Origin: Anaerolineales bacterium UBA4826
GTDB taxonomy: Bacteria; Chloroflexota; Anaerolineae; UBA4142
Assembly: GCA_002400365.1 (NCBI GenBank)
Contig: DHFK01000210.1
Coordinates: forward strand, 1 to 16,878
Direction of reading: 5' to 3'
DNA length: 16,878 nucleotides
In this document: in pieces, positions 1 through 5,702 of the stretch
Layout: each line of letters starts with the position of its first letter
Position numbering within the stretch: the first letter of the stretch is position 1
Notes under the pieces: model-generated
What the model was told of the DNA's origin: nothing
Seen by the model: only the letters and a program-made list of their open reading frames with translations
Database searches by the model: none
Translations under genes and position numbers: made by a program

Positions 1-48
1 TGCCGTATTCTTCAGGGCTGATTAGATTTCTTCACGCTTGACAACCTG

Positions 49-57
49 TGGTATAAT
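49..57 (+). promoter_or_regulatory. Extended -10 promoter of a candidate small RNA
   Basis: A TG-N-TATAAT extended -10 box ends at 57, which places the start of transcription near 64. The paired stem of the downstream RNA candidate begins at 65/66. A TTGACA at 38-43 lies only 8 bases upstream of the -10, too close to serve as its -35, so the promoter would rely on the TG extension. The same TGGTATAAT box recurs before the HMG-CoA reductase gene and, on the minus strand, before the truncated transporter gene. Confidence 0.5.
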
Positions 58-63
58 GTACAT

Positions 64-155
64 GGAAAGTGCCACCAAGTCTGAAAACCGTGATGACGTC
101 ACGGAAACCCTTCGAGGGTAGCCTGTGAGGGCGTAGGACTTGGGGCATTTTTCAT
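64..155 (+). ncRNA. Candidate structured small RNA with multi-branch fold
   Basis: This is a non-coding stretch whose ends pair: 66-81 with 137-151 (15 base pairs including one G-T pair, with A74 bulged). Inside are three hairpins: 88-93/99-104 (CCGTGA/TCACGG), 107-111/115-119 (ACCCT/AGGGT) and a short 121-123/130-132. The closing stem runs into TTTTTCATTTT, like an intrinsic terminator. The promoter above would start the transcript exactly at the base of the stem. The RNA would end at the stop codon of the convergent DUF3800 gene. I do not recognise a known riboswitch or Rfam class. On the minus strand, the hairpin at 88-104 followed by TTTTC could instead terminate the DUF3800 transcript. 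Confidence 0.45.
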
Positions 156-919
156 TTTGGCAGATACTCGCGAAAATGAAAGTGCCAGATGGAGAAATCC
201 TTGCGGCTGCGCGGGGTTGGTTGCTGGAGATTGACCAACCCCGCCTTTTGCGCGATGTATTCCGCCAACAACACCTTGCTTCGCCTTGCCCCCGTTCTTG
301 TATGCGCGCCATTCATCTCATATCCGATTGCGCCCATCAATACATCTGCGACTTGAATCAAATCGCTGTACTTGGAATTGGTTGCTTGGATGTTTCGGAT
401 TGGGTGTTGCAAATATTTGTATTTCTTGCGTAATCCATTGTTGAGAATAGCGCACAGGGTTGACAGTTTGTAGTATGAGGTCGTGCGCCGGTCGAGAAAA
501 ACAATGCACTGGTCGGCGGGGCGCAGATAGGCACCGAAACTGTGCAACAGGAATTGGTACATCAACTTGTAAAAGCCCAATTCAGCGTCATTCTTGTTGT
601 AGCGACGATGATCAATCTCCTGAGTGTCTACCACAATGGTTTTGAAATGAAAGGACTGGTTAACTGAAAAGAACAGATCAATGAGGGCGCGGTACTCGTT
701 CAGTTTTTGATTGGAGACTTTGGTCCACTTGAGTTCGGCGCGCATATTGTGGCTTTGACGATAGAGCGCCATTGTCTCGGCAAATCGTTGCTCATTTTCA
801 CGAAGCGTGACGATGCCGCCGATGACCATATACCGGTCTGCCGTTTGGTGGCTTTCATCGGCATATATGTGGAGAAAACGAGCACCCGAGTTTGGTGTAG
901 CGTCCTTGCTCAAAGTCAT
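152..919 (-). CDS. DUF3800 domain protein
   Basis: This 255-residue soluble protein matches the DUF3800 family, which is predicted to have an RNase H-like fold and is often found in accessory or defence-related loci; its biochemical role is not established. The family's acidic pattern is visible: D21-E22-S in YADES, E62 and K64 in ELKW, an LDRR segment near residues 139-142, and D/Q/D in the SDLIQVADVLMGA segment around 185-200, the expected positions of a metal-binding active site. The ATG at 917-919 has only a weak ribosome site, but the DESH motif lies close behind it as is normal for the family. A minus-strand promoter (TTGCAT, 16 bases, TATAAT) lies at 984-1011. It stands alone, with no partner gene on the same strand. 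The length is normal and nothing looks broken. Confidence 0.85.
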   Translation of the reverse strand: MTLSKDATPNSGARFLHIYADESHQTADRYMVIGGIVTLRENEQRFAETMALYRQSHNMRAELKWTKVSNQKLNEYRALIDLFFSVNQSFHFKTIVVDTQEIDHRRYNKNDAELGFYKLMYQFLLHSFGAYLRPADQCIVFLDRRTTSYYKLSTLCAILNNGLRKKYKYLQHPIRNIQATNSKYSDLIQVADVLMGAIGYEMNGAHTRTGARRSKVLLAEYIAQKAGLVNLQQPTPRSRKDFSIWHFHFREYLPK

Positions 920-983
920 GTCTCGTTCGTATGTGTTCGTTTCAGCTAGACTGAGGAATTAGCCGGGGGAAAATTACAATTCC

Positions 984-1011
984 ATTATACCCCGAAAACT
1001 TTGTGATGCAA
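984..1011 (-). promoter_or_regulatory. Promoter of the DUF3800 gene
   Basis: Reading the minus strand, TTGCAT (1006-1011) is followed after 16 bases by a perfect TATAAT (984-989). Transcription would start near 977, giving a leader of about 58 bases. The minus-strand promoter at 1741-1768 has the same two boxes and the same spacing. Confidence 0.65.
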
Positions 1012-1040
1012 CAGGCAAATGTCAGGTCTGCGTTTTGCTA

Positions 1041-1069
1041 TTGACATTACTTCACTCCAGCACTATATT
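1041..1069 (+). promoter_or_regulatory. Sigma70-type promoter with no gene behind it
   Basis: A perfect TTGACA (1041-1046), a 17-base spacer and TATATT (1064-1069) form one of the best promoters in the window. Transcription would start near 1076, but no plus-strand reading frame follows. This points to a small RNA or to antisense transcription against the DUF2283-like gene. Confidence 0.6.
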
Positions 1070-1075
1070 ATCGCC

Positions 1076-1197
1076 AGCCACTCGTAAGTTACAGGAAAGC
1101 CGGCTGTCCGTTGGAGATCCCACTCCGTCATGAACGGCTGAAACCATGCCGTCCCTCTAGTCGGTGGATATCGGCGACTGGGGTGAGTCGCTTTGTT
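1076..1197 (+). ncRNA. Candidate small RNA ending in a terminator
   Basis: The segment between the promoter at 1041-1069 and a terminator-like hairpin has no reading frame but several stems. The first is a nested stem 1108-1112/1133-1137 around GGAG/CTCC (1113-1116/1123-1126). An alternative is ACGGC 1134-1138 with GCCGT 1148-1152. The final hairpin, GCGACT 1174-1179 with AGTCGC 1186-1191, is followed by TTTGTT. The transcript would end 14 bases before the stop codon of the convergent DUF2283-like gene. No known RNA family was recognised. Apart from this and the DUF3800 promoter, the gap from 920 to 1210 shows nothing else. Confidence 0.4.
1174..1197 (+). terminator. Intrinsic terminator of the candidate small RNA
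   Basis: A perfect 6-bp GC-rich stem (GCGACT/AGTCGC) with a 6-base loop is followed by TTTGTTAT. The T-rich tail is on the plus strand only. The other strand has no T-run after the hairpin, so it does not serve the DUF2283-like gene. Confidence 0.45.
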
Positions 1198-1210
1198 ATC
1201 GCCATCGGCA

Positions 1211-1468
1211 CTACGCCGCGCGCGGCAAGACCTGATCGCCAATCTCGGCGATGAGTTTTTGCATCAACTTGCGCTGGACGTTGTGAACGGTGATCCCAAC
1301 TATTTCGTCTGTGGAATTGTCATAGCGGAGCATCACCCCAGCCAGACCAGCCACATCTTGATAATGCGTGGGGCCGACCTGTTCGCGGAATAGTACGAAC
1401 AGCATATCCTGAGCCGCGTCATACTCGTAATCCACGCGCTCACCATTGGAAAGCACCAACTCGCCCAT
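1211..1468 (-). CDS. DUF2283-like small protein
   Basis: This 85-residue protein resembles the DUF2283 family: a YDAAQDMLFVLF strand, a central strand reaching LRYDNSTDEIVGITVHNV, and a helical C-terminus. DUF2283 proteins are small and of unknown function; some sit next to predicted toxins such as DUF4258, but no such partner is visible here. The start is well supported: GAGGAGAA lies just upstream of the ATG at 1466-1468. The gene begins 38 bases after the end of the truncated transporter frame on the same strand and has its own ribosome site, so both are probably read from the promoter at 1741-1768. Assignment rests on pattern resemblance only. Confidence 0.7.
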   Translation of the reverse strand: MGELVLSNGERVDYEYDAAQDMLFVLFREQVGPTHYQDVAGLAGVMLRYDNSTDEIVGITVHNVQRKLMQKLIAEIGDQVLPRAA

Positions 1469-1506
1469 CTCATTTCTCCTCGCGTAAGTACGCCGAACTC
1501 AGAACG

Positions 1507-1689
1507 TCAGACTCCAGTCAGCACGTCGCCAAAGATGTAACTAATGGGGAAGACAATTACCGCCGCCGGGACAACTAGCCCAAAGACGTTGACCAGTTTG
1601 ACGGCGATGATGTTCGCGGTGATGAGGCAGGTCACAAACACCGCGACGATGAGAACGAACCACGGAGAATTTCGCACCGACACCTCCAC
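1507..1689 (-). pseudogene. Truncated queuosine precursor transporter (YhhQ/VUT family), N-terminal part
   Basis: The 60-residue frame gives the first one and a half membrane segments of a YhhQ-type transporter: hydrophobic helix FVLIVAVFVTCLITANIIAVKL, then VNVFGLVVPAAVIVFPISYIFGDVLT. Intact proteins of this family are about 200 or more residues and continue with EVYGY after GDVLT. Here the frame reads TGV and stops, and no remaining transporter segments follow in any frame before the DUF2283-like gene 38 bases later. It is therefore a 5' remnant, probably from a deletion or insertion at about 1507-1515. The long frame starts at a GTG (1687-1689). A GTG at 1675-1677 has GGAGG five bases upstream and is the more likely original start. 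The gene kept its promoter, which now probably drives the downstream small gene. Confidence 0.7.
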
Positions 1690-1740
1690 AGCGATTGTTC
1701 AGCGCGTCGTTCTTCTTACCCAGAGGCAAGTTCCACGCGC

Positions 1741-1768
1741 ATTATACCACGAAACCGACTCGATGCAA
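1741..1768 (-). promoter_or_regulatory. Promoter of the truncated transporter / DUF2283 transcript
   Basis: On the minus strand TTGCAT (1763-1768) is followed after 16 bases by TGG-TATAAT, with the -10 at 1741-1746. The -10 is extended by TG. The -35 box, spacing and TTTCG just upstream of the -10 match the DUF3800 promoter. Transcription would start near 1734. Confidence 0.65.
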
Positions 1769-1777
1769 CACACTTTC

Positions 1778-1881
1778 TCTGGTGATTACATTCCTCGCCA
1801 CAGGGGACACAGAGATCACAGAGAACCATTATCATTTCTCTGTGTTCCCTGTGGCTGTTTGGACTTTGGGTAATCACCAGA
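1778..1881. repeat. Nested inverted repeat, MITE-like element
   Basis: The 104-bp element has perfect 12-bp terminal inverted repeats (TCTGGTGATTAC at 1778-1789, its complement at 1870-1881). Nested inside is a 19-bp inverted repeat with one mismatch (1797-1815 with 1837-1855) of the CCACAGGGGACACAGAGA type. No reading frame is carried. A target-site duplication is not clear. It lies between the divergent minus-strand remnant and the rpsB promoter. Confidence 0.55.
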
Positions 1882-1917
1882 CTTGCACTCTTCGCTGTTC
1901 GCTGACTCGCGCATCAT

Positions 1918-1946
1918 TTGCTCTTTCGCTCACCTTGATATATAAT
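1918..1946 (+). promoter_or_regulatory. Promoter of the rpsB operon
   Basis: TTGCTC (1918-1923), a 17-base spacer and TATAAT (1941-1946) point into the rpsB operon. Transcription would start near 1953, leaving an untranslated leader of about 180 bases. No other good promoter lies between here and rpsB. Confidence 0.6.
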
Positions 1947-2006
1947 GTTCGTCGCCAACAATCACGCTCCTCAATCCAACGATGTGTACCGCGCGGTCGG
2001 CAGCCT

Positions 2007-2110
2007 GTCCTGAGCGAAGTCGCAGGATCAGCCGGCGGCGGTCGTCCGAGGAAACGACAGGGGCGGAAGCCATCGTCTAATCTCAGACGAGATTAAATTC
2101 AGAACGATGG
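2007..2110 (+). promoter_or_regulatory. Structured leader of rpsB-tsf
   Basis: The leader folds into several local hairpins: 2008-2012/2023-2027, 2041-2045/2054-2058 (GTCGT/ACGAC), and a competing set near the gene. TCGTCT 2073-2078 can pair with AGACGA 2085-2090, while AATCTC 2079-2084 can pair with GAGATT 2089-2094, and CCATCGT 2070-2076 with ACGATGG 2104-2110. The overlapping pairings exclude each other. In other bacteria S2 represses its own operon through the leader; whether this leader does so is an inference. Confidence 0.35.
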
Positions 2111-2133
2111 AACAAAACACAAGGAGTCTGCAC

Positions 2134-2976
2134 GTGGCTGTTTTACCCATGAAGTCCCTGCTCGAAGCGGGGGTTCACTTTGGTCACCGCACGCGCCGGT
2201 GGAATCCGCGCATGCGCCCCTACATCTTCACCGAACGGAACGGCATCCACATCATTGACCTCCAGCAAACGATGGGCAAGTTGGAGGAAGCGTACAACTA
2301 TGTGCGCGACACGATCGCCGACGGCGGCATGATCCTCTTCGTCGGCACCAAGCGCCAGGCGCAAGAAACTGTTCAAGTCGAAGCGCTCCGCTGCGCCATG
2401 CCCTTTGTCACCCAGCGCTGGCTGGGCGGCACCCTCACCAACTTTCGCACGATCCGCTCGCGCATTGATTACATGCTCAAACTGGAAGACCGCCAAGCGA
2501 GCGGCGAACTGGACAAACTGCCCAAGAAAGAAACGCTCATGCTGACGCGCGAACTGACCAAGTTGCAGACGCGCCTCGGCGGGCTGCGCGAGATGAAACG
2601 CTTGCCCAAGGCGTTGTTCATCATTGATACCCGGCACGAAGAGAACGCGATCAGCGAAGCGACCGCGCTGCAAATCCCGATCATCGCCATGTGCGATACA
2701 AACTCCGATCCCAATCCGATCGCCTATCCGATTCCGTCGAACGACGACGCGATCCGCGCGATCAAGTTGCTGACCGGCAAGATCGCCGATGCCGCCATCG
2801 AAGGCAAGAACATTCGCGGCGTTCTCGCCGCCGAAGCGGAACAAGTCAGCGCTGCCGCGCCTGTGCCCGTCGAAGAAACCGACGCCGGTCTGCCCGACAT
2901 CGTCGTCGCCGAAGAGGATTTTGAGGAGCCGCCGGCAGAAGAAGAAGCGAGCACCGCAGAGGCACCGTTGATATGA
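2134..2976 (+). CDS. rpsB: 30S ribosomal protein S2
   Basis: Ribosomal protein S2 of the small subunit, 280 residues. The start is the GTG at 2134, seven bases after AAGGAG; an in-frame ATG at 2107 has no ribosome site and would add nine residues the family lacks. The N-terminus then reads MAVLPMKSLLEAGVHFGHRTRRWNPRMRP, followed by the S2 segments FTERNGIHIIDLQ, ILFVGTKRQAQ, QRWLGGTLTNF, LFIIDTRHEENAISEA and CDTNSDPNPIAYPIPSNDDA. The last 40 residues form an acidic tail rich in Glu and Ala, common in this phylum. Its stop codon overlaps the start of tsf (ATGA), which couples the two genes as in most bacteria. Confidence 0.98.
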   Translation: MAVLPMKSLLEAGVHFGHRTRRWNPRMRPYIFTERNGIHIIDLQQTMGKLEEAYNYVRDTIADGGMILFVGTKRQAQETVQVEALRCAMPFVTQRWLGGTLTNFRTIRSRIDYMLKLEDRQASGELDKLPKKETLMLTRELTKLQTRLGGLREMKRLPKALFIIDTRHEENAISEATALQIPIIAMCDTNSDPNPIAYPIPSNDDAIRAIKLLTGKIADAAIEGKNIRGVLAAEAEQVSAAAPVPVEETDAGLPDIVVAEEDFEEPPAEEEASTAEAPLI

Positions 2977-3566
2977 GCATCGCAGCCGAGCAAATCAAGA
3001 AACTACGCGAACTGACCGGCGCGGGCGTCCTGGACGCCAAGCGCGCGCTGGAAGAACACCATGGCGATTTCGACCAAGCCCTCGCCATCTTGAAAGAAAA
3101 AGGCCTGAAGGCAGCCGCGCAGAAAGCCGAGCGCGTTGCCAAGCAGGGCTTGATCGAGACGTATCTCCATCCGGGCGGCAAGATCGGCGCGATGGTCGAA
3201 GTCAACTGCGAAACCGATTTTGTCGCGGCGACGGACGAATTCCGCCAACTCGCGCACGACCTGGCGCTCCAGGTCGCCGCGACCAAACCGCTGTTCGTTT
3301 CGGTTGACGATATTCCCGCGGCGACCCTAGCAGAGCAGAAAAAAGTTTTCAGCGACGCCGCCATCGCCGAGGGCAAACCCGCCGATCTCGTCGAAAAAAT
3401 CGCGCAAGGCAAATTGGCAAGTTACCATCGCGAGACGTGTTTGCTCCAACAGCCGTTCATTCGCGATGAATCCATCACGATTCACGATCTCGTCCAATCG
3501 AAGATCGCCGTGCTGAAAGAGAACATCGTCGTGCGGCGATTCGTTCGGTTTGAACTAGGAGCATAA
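2973..3566 (+). CDS. tsf: Elongation factor Ts
   Basis: EF-Ts, the guanine-nucleotide exchange factor of EF-Tu, 197 residues. The N-terminal UBA-like domain carries KKLRELTGAGVLDAKRAL, and the core carries VNCETDFVA, the TDFV loop that contacts EF-Tu. The protein is shorter than the E. coli one (about 280 residues) but lies in the range of the short EF-Ts proteins seen in Chloroflexota, Thermus and cyanobacteria. The C-terminus ends in VVRRFVRFEL. The gene overlaps rpsB by four bases, so translational coupling is likely. It is followed by a 103-base spacer with strong hairpins before pyrH. Confidence 0.97.
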   Translation: MSIAAEQIKKLRELTGAGVLDAKRALEEHHGDFDQALAILKEKGLKAAAQKAERVAKQGLIETYLHPGGKIGAMVEVNCETDFVAATDEFRQLAHDLALQVAATKPLFVSVDDIPAATLAEQKKVFSDAAIAEGKPADLVEKIAQGKLASYHRETCLLQQPFIRDESITIHDLVQSKIAVLKENIVVRRFVRFELGA

Positions 3567-3573
3567 GATATCA

Positions 3574-3621
3574 AAGAAGGGGAAATGAGCGGAAACAAGG
3601 GAACTCGATTTCCCCTTCTTT
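3574..3621 (+). terminator. Long hairpin between tsf and pyrH
   Basis: A perfect 13-bp inverted repeat (AAAGAAGGGGAAA at 3574-3586, complement at 3609-3621) follows tsf by seven bases. The right arm is pyrimidine-rich, but no clean T-run follows. It may be a weak terminator, an attenuator or an RNA-processing site rather than a full stop. Confidence 0.4.
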
Positions 3622-3628
3622 CCTGTGC

Positions 3629-3670
3629 TTTCCCCTCCGACGAAGGTCTGCCTTTGGTATTGAGGGGAAA
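3629..3670 (+). promoter_or_regulatory. Hairpin masking the pyrH ribosome site
   Basis: TTTCCCCTC (3629-3637) is the exact complement of GAGGGGAAA (3662-3670), which contains the pyrH ribosome site and the first base of its start codon. AAGG (3643-3646) and CCTT (3651-3654) pair inside. The fold would hide the start of pyrH. The G-rich left arm of the hairpin at 3574-3586 could also pair with 3629-3635, so the two folds could compete. Confidence 0.4.
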
Positions 3671-4389
3671 TGGGACAAGCAAAGTACAAGCGCATTCTGC
3701 TGAAACTGGGCGGCGAATCGCTCTCGGGCAAGGGTCGCACCGGCATTGATCCCAACGACGTGGCGTATCTCGCCAATGAAATCCAAGCCGTCAAGACCCA
3801 TGGGGTCGAGATCGCGATCGTGATCGGCGGCGGCAATTTCTGGCGCGGCAACGATCCGTACGCGCAGAGCATCGAGCGCGCGACCGCCGATTACATGGGC
3901 ATGTTGGCGACGGTGATGAACGCGCTCGCGCTGCAAAGCGCGCTCGAAGAGCGCGGCATTCATACGCGCGTGCAAACTGCGATCGAAATGCGCGCCGTCG
4001 CCGAGCCGTACATTCGCCGGCGCGCGATCCGCCACCTGGAAAAAGGGCGCGTGGTCATCTTCGGGGGAGGCACCGGCAACCCCTTCTTCACCACCGACAC
4101 CGCCGGCGCGCTGCGCGCCAAAGAGATTGACGCCGAAGTTTTGCTCAAGGCGACCAAAGTGGATGGCGTGTACGATAAAGACCCGCTCAAGTACCCTCAG
4201 GCAAACCGGTTCGAGCGTCTGACGTACAACGAAGCCATCCTGATGGAACAAGTCCAAGTCATGGATACGACCGCGCTCAGTTTGTGCATGGAGCACAACC
4301 TCCCGATCATCGTTTTCGATCTCTCCCAGCCGCGCTCGATCGAACGCGCGGTGATGGGGGAGGCGATCGGGACGATCATTTGCAAGTAG
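3670..4389 (+). CDS. pyrH: UMP kinase
   Basis: Uridylate kinase of the amino-acid-kinase fold, 239 residues, normal for bacterial PyrH. It phosphorylates UMP to UDP in pyrimidine nucleotide synthesis. Visible family segments are ILLKLGGESLSG near the start, IVIGGGNFWRG around residue 55, the DYMGMLATVMNALAL helix, VVIFGGGTGNPFFTTDTAGALRA (UMP-binding), LLKATKVDGVYDKDP and the C-terminal MGEAIGTII. The ATG at 3670 follows GAGGGG closely. The position between tsf and frr is the usual bacterial arrangement. The 103-base leader with two competing hairpins suggests the gene is controlled separately from rpsB-tsf. Confidence 0.97.
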   Translation: MGQAKYKRILLKLGGESLSGKGRTGIDPNDVAYLANEIQAVKTHGVEIAIVIGGGNFWRGNDPYAQSIERATADYMGMLATVMNALALQSALEERGIHTRVQTAIEMRAVAEPYIRRRAIRHLEKGRVVIFGGGTGNPFFTTDTAGALRAKEIDAEVLLKATKVDGVYDKDPLKYPQANRFERLTYNEAILMEQVQVMDTTALSLCMEHNLPIIVFDLSQPRSIERAVMGEAIGTIICK

Positions 4390-4414
4390 TGATCACCGTC
4401 ACTCCGGAGAGTCT

Positions 4415-4972
4415 ATGCTCGACGACGTCAAAGCCGATGCCGAAAACAAAATGAAAAAGACGATTGAAGCGCTCAAGCGCGAGTTAGTCAGCATCCGCAC
4501 CGGACGCGCCTCGCCCGCGCTCGTCGAGCCGCTGAAAGTGGACTATTACGGCGCGCCGACCCCGCTTCAGCAACTCGCCGCCATCTCCGTGCCCGAAGCG
4601 CGGCTATTGATGATCAAGCCGTTCGATCAATCCTCGCTCCACGCGATTGAAAAAGCCATTCTGAAATCCGACCTGGGTCTCACGCCGATGAACGACGGCA
4701 AGATCATCCGCCTCTCCTTGCCGCCGCTCACCGAAGAGCGCCGCCGCGACTTGACCAAGGTCGTCCGCAAGCACGCGGAAGAAGCGCACGTCGCGCTGCG
4801 GAATGTCCGGCGCGACAGTCTCAAAGACCTCGACGAGATGGAAGAGGAGAAGATGATCTCGGAGGATCAGCATTTCAAGGGCAAAGAGATGCTGCAGGAA
4901 CTGACCGACAAGTACATCGCCCAGGTAGATCAGATCGCCAAAGCCAAAGAAGCGGAAATCATGGAAGTGTGA
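4415..4972 (+). CDS. frr: Ribosome recycling factor
   Basis: RRF, 185 residues, the standard length. With EF-G it splits the post-termination ribosome. Domain I forms a three-helix bundle. The family signature is visible: KRELVSIRTGRASPALVEPLKVDYYG, then PLQQLAAISVPEARLLMIKPFD, the RLSLPPLTEERRRDLTKVV segment, and the long C-terminal helix DEMEEEKMISEDQHFKGKEMLQELTDKYIAQVDQIAKAKEAEIM. The ATG at 4415 follows CCGGAGAG. It starts 25 bases after pyrH, and its TGA shares one base with the uppS start, so it is in the same transcript. Confidence 0.97.
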   Translation: MLDDVKADAENKMKKTIEALKRELVSIRTGRASPALVEPLKVDYYGAPTPLQQLAAISVPEARLLMIKPFDQSSLHAIEKAILKSDLGLTPMNDGKIIRLSLPPLTEERRRDLTKVVRKHAEEAHVALRNVRRDSLKDLDEMEEEKMISEDQHFKGKEMLQELTDKYIAQVDQIAKAKEAEIMEV

Positions 4973-5691
4973 TGGAATTCGATAAGAGCGCATTGACCAA
5001 AATCCCCGCCCACGTCGCGATCATCATGGACGGCAACGGGCGCTGGGCAAAGCAACGCGGACTGCCGCGCAACGAAGGACATCGCGCGGGCGTCGAGAAC
5101 ATGCGCCGCGTCTTGACTGCCGCCGTAGAATTTGGCGTCAAGGTGCTGACGATCTACGCCTTTTCGACCGAGAACTGGGGTCGTCCCGAAGATGAAGTGC
5201 GCGGGCTGCTGGGCATCTTTGAGGAAGTGATTTCGCGTGAGGTGTCCGAACTGCACAAGAACGGCGTTAAACTGTGTCACCTCGGCGCGCTCGAGGGCAT
5301 CAGCGACCGCATGAAAGAGGCAGTCCAGAGCGCGATCGCGTTGACCCGGCACAACGACCGCATTACCCTGAATGTCGCGTTCAACTACGGCGGGCGCGCA
5401 GAGATCCTCACCGTGATTCGCCGGATGATCGCCGATCGCGTCGCGCCCGAGCAGGTGAACGAACAACTCTTTGAGCGTTATCTCTACACCGCCGGTCAGC
5501 CCGACCCTGATCTCATCATTCGCACCGCCGGCGAGATGCGCCTCTCGAATTTCCTGGTCTGGCAAGCCGCGTACGCCGAATACTACAGCACGCCAACCCT
5601 CTGGCCCGATTTCGACCAGGGGGAATTGTACAACGCGCTGGTCGCGTTTAGCCAGCGTCAGCGACGATTTGGGAAACTGGAAAACCGCTAA
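4972..5691 (+). CDS. uppS: Undecaprenyl diphosphate synthase (isoprenyl transferase)
   Basis: cis-Prenyltransferase, 239 residues. It extends farnesyl diphosphate with isopentenyl diphosphate to the C55 lipid carrier for peptidoglycan and glycan export. The catalytic segment HVAIIMDGNGRWAKQRG has the Mg-binding D20; RAGVENMRR, TIYAFSTENWGRP and the C-terminal DPDLIIRTAGEMRLSNFLVWQAAYAEYY...LWPDF follow as in all members. The ATG at 4972 overlaps the frr stop (TGATG), with GGAAG just upstream. A GTG one codon earlier is possible but less likely. It consumes the product of the mevalonate route encoded further right. Confidence 0.97.
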   Translation: MEFDKSALTKIPAHVAIIMDGNGRWAKQRGLPRNEGHRAGVENMRRVLTAAVEFGVKVLTIYAFSTENWGRPEDEVRGLLGIFEEVISREVSELHKNGVKLCHLGALEGISDRMKEAVQSAIALTRHNDRITLNVAFNYGGRAEILTVIRRMIADRVAPEQVNEQLFERYLYTAGQPDPDLIIRTAGEMRLSNFLVWQAAYAEYYSTPTLWPDFDQGELYNALVAFSQRQRRFGKLENR

Positions 5692-5702
5692 GAGACCGCA
5701 TC

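Noticed and set aside
38..57. TTGACA and TATAAT as a classical -35/-10 pair
   Set aside because: The spacing is 8 bases, far below the 16-18 needed. Only the extended -10 was kept as a promoter call.
64..155. tRNA or known riboswitch in the first RNA candidate
   Set aside because: There is no T-arm GTTCGA pattern, no acceptor arrangement, and none of the conserved cores I know (TPP, SAM, cobalamin, fluoride, preQ1).
1695..2096. 133-residue plus-strand frame across the spacer
   Set aside because: It runs through the nested repeat, the rpsB promoter and the leader. It shows no family resemblance and has no ribosome site.
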